This document shows, piece by piece, positions 6,658 to 10,502 of a DNA stretch of 10,502 nt. This DNA is from Thermaceae bacterium. GTDB lineage: Bacteria; Deinococcota; Deinococci; Deinococcales; Marinithermaceae. The position numbers and the translations under genes were made by a program. Each line of letters begins with the position of its first letter. Position 1 is the stretch's first letter. The stretch lies in NCBI GenBank assembly GCA_027023345.1, contig JALVVO010000154.1, positions 1 to 10,502 of the forward strand, read 5' to 3'. Under the pieces are notes generated by a model. The model was not told the origin of the DNA. It worked only from the letters and a program-made list of their open reading frames with translations, and did not search any database.

Positions 6658-8213
6658 CGCACACCTCCCTTTCCATACCCGATGGGATACGGACCCACCG
6701 GAACCGGCAGTTTCCCCGCCGGGACGAACTTCCCGGCGAGAGCCTCCAACGCGGCCCGGAGCTGGACCGCGCGAAAGCCGTAGGTGACCAGGTAGCCCGC
6801 GGGCTCGGGGTCGAGGTAGACGAGGTCGTCGGGGTTGCCCAGCGCCACGACGTAGACCGGCTTCCCGAGCCGGGCAAGGGCCTCGTAGAGCCAGACCTGC
6901 TCCTCGGGCAGGGAGCCGAGCCAGTGGTAGGTCCCAAGCACGATGCGGTCAAAGCGCTTTGCGCGCTTTAGGGCCTCCTCGATCTCGGGACCGGTGGGGC
7001 GCTCCGAGACCTCCTGATAGTGGGCCCCCGGGAGGTACTTGGGGGCGAGCTCGGCGAGCGAGGGCTCCTCGCCGTAGCGGGGCCGGAGCTTCGGCGCCAC
7101 CACCAGCGTGCCCTCGCCGGGGATCGGGAGCTCGCCCTTGAGCCAGGTGATCCCGGCCCGGGCGGCTTTTAGGGCGAGGGCCTCGAGCGCCTCCCAGTCG
7201 GGCTCGGGGCAGGGGGCTTTGGCCCGCTCCCGAAGCCGGGCGAGGCGCGCGCGGGTCTCCTCCAGGCGCGCCCCCGCGATCGCGCCGGACTCAAGGGCCC
7301 GGGCGAGGGCCTCGTGCATCGCGCGGGCGGCCTCGGGGCTCCGGCCGGCGAGGACCAGGTCGGCGCCGGCGAGCACCGCGCGCACCGCGGCCTCGCCGGC
7401 GCCGTAGCGGTCGCGGATCGCCCGCATGCTCATGTCGTCGGTGACGATCGCGCCCCGAAAGCCCATTTGCTCGCGGAGGAGGCCGGTGAGGATTCTCCGC
7501 GAGAGGGTGGCGGGGTACTCGGGGTCGAGGTCCTCGTAGAGGATGTGGGCGGTCATCACCAGGGGCACCCCGGCCCGGACCGCCGCCTCGAAGGGCGGGA
7601 GGTGACGCTGCTCGATCTCGGGGAGGGAGCCCTTCTTGTAGACGGGAAGGCCGAGGTGGCTGTCTACGCTGGTGTCGCCGTGGCCGGGGAAGTGCTTGGC
7701 GGTGGCGAGGACGCCGGCGTCCTCGAGCCCCCGGATGAAGGCAAGGCCGTGGCGGGTCACCCGCTCGGGGTCGGCGCCGAAGCTCCGGATGCCGATGATC
7801 GGGTTCTTGGGGTTGGTGTTGACGTCGAGCACCGGGGCGAAGTCGGCGTCTACGCCGGCGTAGCAGACCTCCTGGCCGATCCCCCGGGCGACCCGGCGGG
7901 TGAGCTCGGGGTCGTCCGCGGCCCCGAGCGCCATGGCCCCGGGGAAGCGGGGGACGCCGGGGGGGCGGAAGGAGTTGAAGGGACCCCCCTCCTGGTCGGT
8001 GAAGACGAGAAGGTCGGGATAACGCCGTTTGAGCTCGTAGATGGGACCGGGGCCCTCCTCGAAGTTCGAGGCAAAAAGCAGCACCCCAGCGGGTTTTAGC
8101 TCCTCGATCAGGGCGTAGGGAACCTCGGGGCCCGGCCAGGAGAGGACCAGGAAGTCCCCCGCCCCGGCCCTGGCAAGACCCAGCATGGCCGCCAAAAGTA
8201 GCCACCTCCTCAT
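6654..8213 (-). CDS. nagZ: Exported beta-N-acetylglucosaminidase of family GH3 (NagZ-type)
   Basis: 519-residue two-domain GH3 enzyme, expected to release GlcNAc from the non-reducing end of GlcNAc-MurNAc peptidoglycan fragments. The diagnostic NagZ motif is complete at about residues 173-186 (K-H-F-P-G-H-G-D-T-S-V-D-S-H), giving the His/Asp acid-base pair. The nucleophile is probably D259 in IVTDDMSM. FTDQEGG (71-77) and GIRSFG.DP (141-149) also match NagZ. A GH3 C-terminal alpha/beta domain follows from about 335 to the end (VYVVALGNPDDL, then GKLPVPVG), so it resembles the long B. subtilis NagZ rather than the short cytoplasmic E. coli enzyme. The first 18 residues (MRRWLLLAAMLGLARAGA) form a signal peptide or signal anchor. 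The start ATG at 8213 overlaps the murQ stop as ATGA, with GGGAGG 7 nt upstream. An open frame running upstream to 9443 is out of register with the genes there and is not real. Confidence 0.92.
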   Translation of the reverse strand: MRRWLLLAAMLGLARAGAGDFLVLSWPGPEVPYALIEELKPAGVLLFASNFEEGPGPIYELKRRYPDLLVFTDQEGGPFNSFRPPGVPRFPGAMALGAADDPELTRRVARGIGQEVCYAGVDADFAPVLDVNTNPKNPIIGIRSFGADPERVTRHGLAFIRGLEDAGVLATAKHFPGHGDTSVDSHLGLPVYKKGSLPEIEQRHLPPFEAAVRAGVPLVMTAHILYEDLDPEYPATLSRRILTGLLREQMGFRGAIVTDDMSMRAIRDRYGAGEAAVRAVLAGADLVLAGRSPEAARAMHEALARALESGAIAGARLEETRARLARLRERAKAPCPEPDWEALEALALKAARAGITWLKGELPIPGEGTLVVAPKLRPRYGEEPSLAELAPKYLPGAHYQEVSERPTGPEIEEALKRAKRFDRIVLGTYHWLGSLPEEQVWLYEALARLGKPVYVVALGNPDDLVYLDPEPAGYLVTYGFRAVQLRAALEALAGKFVPAGKLPVPVGPYPIGYGKGGVR

Positions 8214-9076
8214 CGGAGCGCCTCCCGGAGCCGACCGCCGGCCTCTAGAAGGCGCGCCCGGGCCTCCTCGGGACTGAGCCCCCGAGCGACGAGGACGGCG
8301 GTCTTGACCTCGTAGTCCGCGCGGCGAAGCGCCCTTTTTGCCGTCTCCTCGTCCACCCCGGCGATCCGGGCGACGATTCCGGCCGCCCGCCGCCGGAGCT
8401 TTTCGTTGGTGGGCACGACCCCGACCATGAGGTTGTCGTAGACCCCGCCGAGCAGGGTCATGACCAGGGTGGAAAAGAGGTTGAGCGCCACCTTCTGGGC
8501 CGTCCCCGCGGCCAGGCGGGTGCTCCCGGCGATGACCTCGGGGCCGGTGTCGAGGAGGACGGGGTGTTCGGCCGCCTGGAGGAGGGGCGAGCCGGGGTTG
8601 TTGGCGATTCCCAGGGTGAGCGCGCCCCGCTCCCGGGCGGCTTCGACCGCGCCCAGCACGAAAGGGGTCCGCCCGCTCGCGCTCACGCCGACGAGCACGT
8701 CCTGGGCCCCGAGGCGGCTTCCGGCGGCGCGGCCCGCGGCCTCGTCGTCCTCGGCCTCCTCCACCGCCTCGAAGGCGGCCCGCTCGCCGCCGGCGAGGAA
8801 GACCAGGGTGCGCTCCTTGGGCCAGCCGAAGGTGGGGTGGAGCTCTACCGCGTCGAGGAGCGCAAGCCGGCCCGAGGTGCCGGCCCCGGCGTAGGCGAAC
8901 CGCCCGCCCTCTCTTAGCCGGTCGCGGGCGGCGAGGGCGGCGGCCTCGATCGCAGGGAGCGCCGCCCGCACCGCTGCCAGGGCGGAGAACTGGCGCTCGA
9001 GCAAGGCCTCGAGGATCTCCCGCGGGGGCCAGGCGTCGAGCCCCCGGTAGCGGGGGGTTTGCGCCTCTGTCCTCAT
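8210..9076 (-). CDS. murQ: N-acetylmuramic acid 6-phosphate etherase
   Basis: 288-residue cytoplasmic SIS-domain enzyme that splits the lactyl ether of MurNAc-6-phosphate to GlcNAc-6-phosphate and D-lactate, the defining step of MurNAc catabolism. The N-terminal TEAQTPRYRGLD matches the TExRNxxxxxLD opening of MurQ. GAGTSGRLALLDAVELHPTFG (about 64-84) contains E78, equivalent to E. coli Glu83. GVSASGRTP (about 130-138) and EVIAGSTRLAAGTAQKVALN (180-199) are the other family signatures, and E109 in VEEAED fits the second catalytic glutamate. The length is close to the roughly 300 residues usual for the family. The start has GGAGG 4 nt upstream and overlaps the preceding stop as ATGA. Because the adjacent importer is an ABC system and not a phosphotransferase, a separate kinase must phosphorylate the sugar first; none is present here. 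Confidence 0.95.
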   Translation of the reverse strand: MRTEAQTPRYRGLDAWPPREILEALLERQFSALAAVRAALPAIEAAALAARDRLREGGRFAYAGAGTSGRLALLDAVELHPTFGWPKERTLVFLAGGERAAFEAVEEAEDDEAAGRAAGSRLGAQDVLVGVSASGRTPFVLGAVEAARERGALTLGIANNPGSPLLQAAEHPVLLDTGPEVIAGSTRLAAGTAQKVALNLFSTLVMTLLGGVYDNLMVGVVPTNEKLRRRAAGIVARIAGVDEETAKRALRRADYEVKTAVLVARGLSPEEARARLLEAGGRLREALR

Positions 9077-10065
9077 GACGCCTCCGCCAGGATCGCGTTC
9101 CCCACCCGGGGCCTAAGCCAAAGGAGGGGGTTCTCCCGGTGGCGTGTGGGGTGGACGCGGTTGGAAAGCAGCACCCAGCCCACCCCGCGCTCGAGGTCGA
9201 GCCAGGCGCCGGTGCCGGTGAAACCGGTGTGGCCGAGGGATCTTTCGCTCGCGAGCGAGCCCCCCGACCACCCGGGGTGCTTCCGGCTCCAGCCGAGGGC
9301 CCGCTCCTCGGTGTGGGGGCGGGCCATCTCGGCGAGGGCGGCCTTCGAGAGCCAGGTGCCCCGGAGGATGGCCTCGAGCTGGTCGAGGACCCCCGACGCG
9401 GTGCCGAAGAGCCCGGCGTGGCCGGCGGCACCGCCCAGGGCAAAGGCGTTCTCGTCGTGGACCTCGCCGCGAAGGAGCCGGCCCCGCCAGGGACAACGCT
9501 CGGTGGGGGCGGCGTCCTCGGGCGGCGGGGCCCAGGTGAGGCCCCCGGGCAGATCGAACCGGGCGAGGGGCCTCTTCCGGATGCGCTCGAGCAAGAGACC
9601 GAGCAAGACGTAGCCGAGGTCGGAGTAGACCGGCTCCCTGAGCGGCCAGGGCTCCTGGAGGACCCGCGCCTTGAGCCGCTCCCCCTCGCCCCAGGTATAA
9701 AGCGGCGCCCAGGCGGGGAGGCCGGCGGTGTGGGCGAGGAGCTCGCGCAGGGTCTTTCCCGCCCAGTTCGGCTCCGGCTGGAGCCAGGCGGCCTCGGGCA
9801 GGTGCCGCTTCAAGGGATCGTCGAGGTCCAAGAGGCCCTCCTCGGCGGCGCGGAGCACCTCCCGCAGGGTGAAGAGGACCTTGGTCAGGCTCGCGAGGTC
9901 GTAGTAGGCGTCCTTTCGGGCGGGCTCGGGAGCGGGCAGGAGAGCGAGCCGGCCCACCGCCGCCACCTCCCGGCGGCCGTCGGCGGTCACCGCGCCGAGA
10001 ACCGCCCCCGGCAGGAGGCCCCCTTCGACCGCCTCGGCGAGCAGCGCGCGAGCCCTTTCCAGCAT
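9073..10065 (-). CDS. Serine hydrolase of the beta-lactamase fold, AmiE-like
   Basis: 330-residue member of the beta-lactamase/penicillin-binding-protein superfamily. The nucleophile motif S-L-T-K is at 59-62 and the Tyr motif Y-S-D is at 147-149. The KTG counterpart is H279-T-G in GHTGFTGTG. The segment EVHDENAFALGGAAGHAGLFGTA (about 201-223) is typical of the branch found beside, or fused to, NagZ (recalled family knowledge). It includes B. subtilis AmiE (YbbE), which removes the peptide from MurNAc-peptides. A D-Ala-processing peptidase or esterase is the alternative; true beta-lactamase activity is unlikely. No signal peptide is seen, unlike the exported B. subtilis protein. I chose ATG 10065 because a TATACT box lies 8 nt upstream and no ribosome site exists, as expected for a leaderless mRNA. 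A TTG at 10095 would place the start upstream of that box. It is the first gene of the operon. Confidence 0.85.
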   Translation of the reverse strand: MLERARALLAEAVEGGLLPGAVLGAVTADGRREVAAVGRLALLPAPEPARKDAYYDLASLTKVLFTLREVLRAAEEGLLDLDDPLKRHLPEAAWLQPEPNWAGKTLRELLAHTAGLPAWAPLYTWGEGERLKARVLQEPWPLREPVYSDLGYVLLGLLLERIRKRPLARFDLPGGLTWAPPPEDAAPTERCPWRGRLLRGEVHDENAFALGGAAGHAGLFGTASGVLDQLEAILRGTWLSKAALAEMARPHTEERALGWSRKHPGWSGGSLASERSLGHTGFTGTGAWLDLERGVGWVLLSNRVHPTRHRENPLLWLRPRVGNAILAEAS

Positions 10066-10102
10066 CTGGGCGGAGTATACCCCCGGGGCGGGCAAGTGGC
10101 AA
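10066..10102 (-). promoter_or_regulatory. Leaderless promoter of the muropeptide operon
   Basis: Minus strand: -35 TTGCCA (plus-strand positions 10097-10102) and -10 TATACT (10074-10079), separated by exactly 17 nt. The ATG at 10065 follows the -10 box after 8 nt, so transcription should begin at or within a base or two of the start codon. The absence of a ribosome site agrees with this. Confidence 0.72.
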
Positions 10103-10127
10103 CCAACTGGTACGGGGATGGTATACT
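10074..10127. promoter_or_regulatory. Symmetric divergent operator/promoter region
   Basis: AGTATACC (10074-10081) and GGTATACT (10120-10127) are exact 8-bp inverted copies 38 bp apart, and each contains the -10 box of one of the two divergent promoters. Between them ACCA-AC-TGGT (10102-10111) forms a small palindrome touching the -35 box of the operon promoter. These are the best candidates for GntR binding, either at the central palindrome or at the paired GTATAC sites. The symmetry could also simply reflect two facing -10 boxes. Confidence 0.4.
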
Positions 10128-10133
10128 TAGCCC
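10119..10133 (+). promoter_or_regulatory. Extended -10 leaderless promoter of the GntR-type gene
   Basis: TGGTATACT at 10119-10127 is an extended -10 element (TG, one base, TATACT). Only 6 nt separate it from the GTG start, so the message should be leaderless. No good -35 box is found at the right distance, which fits an extended -10 promoter. Confidence 0.6.
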
Positions 10134-10502
10134 GTGGGTTTCCTCGGGATCGAGCTCGACCCCGCCGCCCCGACGCCCCTCTACCTTCAGCTCAAGGCGG
10201 CGATCGAGGAACGCATCCGCACCGGGGCCCTGAGCCCGGGCCAGGCGCTGCCCTCCGAGCGGCGGCTTTCGCAGATGCTCGGGGTCTCGAGGCTCACCGT
10301 GCGCCGGGCGCTCGACGAGCTGGTGGCCGGCGGCGTCCTCACCCGCCGCCAGGGCTCGGGGACCTACGTGACCCCGCGGGTGGAGCAGCCGCTCTCGGTG
10401 CTCTCGGGCTTCTCCGAGGACATGCGGGCGCGGGGCATGGTCCCGGGCTCGCGCTGGGTGAAGCGGGAGCGGGGCCAGGCGAGCCCCGCTCCCGCTTCAC
10501 CC
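10134..10502 (+). CDS. GntR/HutC-family transcriptional regulator, 5' part only
   Basis: 123 codons are visible before the window ends. The N-terminal winged helix is complete: PLYLQLKAAIEERIRTGALSPGQALPSERRLSQMLGVSRLTVRRALDELVAGGVLTRRQGSGTYVTP (about residues 12-78), matching GntR proteins including the LPSER and VSRxTVRRAL motifs. The start of a UTRA ligand domain follows (LSVLSGFSEDMRARGMVPGSRW, about 86-107), which places it in the HutC branch with NagR/YvoA, sensors of phosphorylated amino sugars. It is divergent from the salvage operon across 68 bp, so it probably regulates that operon in response to GlcNAc-6-P or MurNAc-6-P (inference). GTG at 10134 is chosen because of the TATACT box 6 nt upstream. 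The final 20 bases exactly mirror upstream sequence, so the last few codons (PAPASP) may not be genuine. Confidence 0.88.
   Translation, partial: MGFLGIELDPAAPTPLYLQLKAAIEERIRTGALSPGQALPSERRLSQMLGVSRLTVRRALDELVAGGVLTRRQGSGTYVTPRVEQPLSVLSGFSEDMRARGMVPGSRWVKRERGQASPAPASP
10456..10502. repeat. Perfect 20-bp inverted repeat at the window edge
   Basis: The arm at 10456-10475 is repeated exactly as its reverse complement at 10483-10502, with a 7-nt spacer (CAGGCGA). The second arm ends on the last base of the window. It lies in what should be the UTRA-domain coding region of the GntR-type gene, where a 20-bp perfect stem is unexpected. A fold-back artefact at a contig end is as likely as a true hairpin. 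Confidence 0.8.

Noticed and set aside
5206..6783. Plus-strand open frame of about 525 codons opposite the binding-protein gene
   Set aside because: It is antisense to a clearly homologous gene, consists of low-complexity Gly/Glu/Leu/Val-rich sequence caused by high third-position GC, and shows no domain.
8214..9443. Minus-strand open frame extending nagZ upstream across murQ and the serine hydrolase gene
   Set aside because: The extension is Arg/Pro/Gly-rich and out of register with two recognisable proteins. The true nagZ start at 8213 has a ribosome site and a signal peptide.
9139..10233. Long plus-strand open frame opposite the serine hydrolase gene and across the intergenic promoters
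   Set aside because: It runs through both promoters and into the GntR-type gene in a wrong frame; its Pro/Gly/Glu-rich content is typical of antisense frames in high-GC DNA.
1..10502. tRNA, rRNA, CRISPR array, insertion sequence or phage genes
   Set aside because: I saw no cloverleaf or rRNA core sequence, no regularly spaced direct repeats and no transposase, integrase or terminal repeats on either strand.

Overview
The window looks like a contig or contig fragment from a high-GC bacterium, most plausibly a member of Deinococcota/Thermales (Thermus, Meiothermus or Oceanithermus type). The basis is strong GC bias at third codon positions, many 4-bp ATGA gene overlaps, and two divergent TATACT promoters placed 6-8 nt before start codons, an arrangement typical of leaderless genes in that phylum. 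The taxonomic call is an inference from style, not from a marker gene.

Left part (1-2620): the 3' end of a GNAT acetyltransferase converges on a zinc-dependent alcohol dehydrogenase of the GxGxxxH type. Next comes a broken plus-strand gene for a beta-helix-type surface lipoprotein. It needs five single-base frame corrections, has no in-frame nonsense codon, and encodes an internal duplication. It ends at a strong bidirectional hairpin terminator.

Middle (2621-3530): a two-gene minus-strand unit of a MarR-family regulator and a small four-helix membrane protein of unknown function. Two perfect palindromes lie upstream of the MarR start preferred here.

Right part (3545-10502): a six-gene minus-strand operon runs in the order serine hydrolase of the beta-lactamase fold (AmiE-like), MurQ etherase, NagZ-type GH3 N-acetylglucosaminidase, sugar-binding protein, and two CUT1 ABC permeases. 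A GntR/HutC-type regulator is transcribed divergently from a 68-bp intergenic region. Five of the six genes follow one another with 4-bp overlaps or are coupled at both ends. The only real gap, between binding protein and first permease, contains a perfect 30-bp palindrome.

Best reading: this is a peptidoglycan-fragment (MurNAc/muropeptide) salvage operon. It resembles the Bacillus subtilis murQ-murR-murP-amiE-nagZ cluster, but an ABC importer replaces the MurP phosphotransferase and a GntR-type regulator replaces MurR. NagZ and the binding protein carry signal peptides, while the AmiE-like hydrolase and MurQ do not. This suggests trimming of GlcNAc outside, import of MurNAc or MurNAc-peptide, then peptide removal and lactyl-ether cleavage inside. 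MurQ needs a 6-phosphorylated substrate, and neither a MurNAc kinase nor the transporter ATPase is in the window. The last 47 bases form a perfect 20-bp inverted repeat ending exactly at the window edge, which may be a contig-end fold-back artefact.
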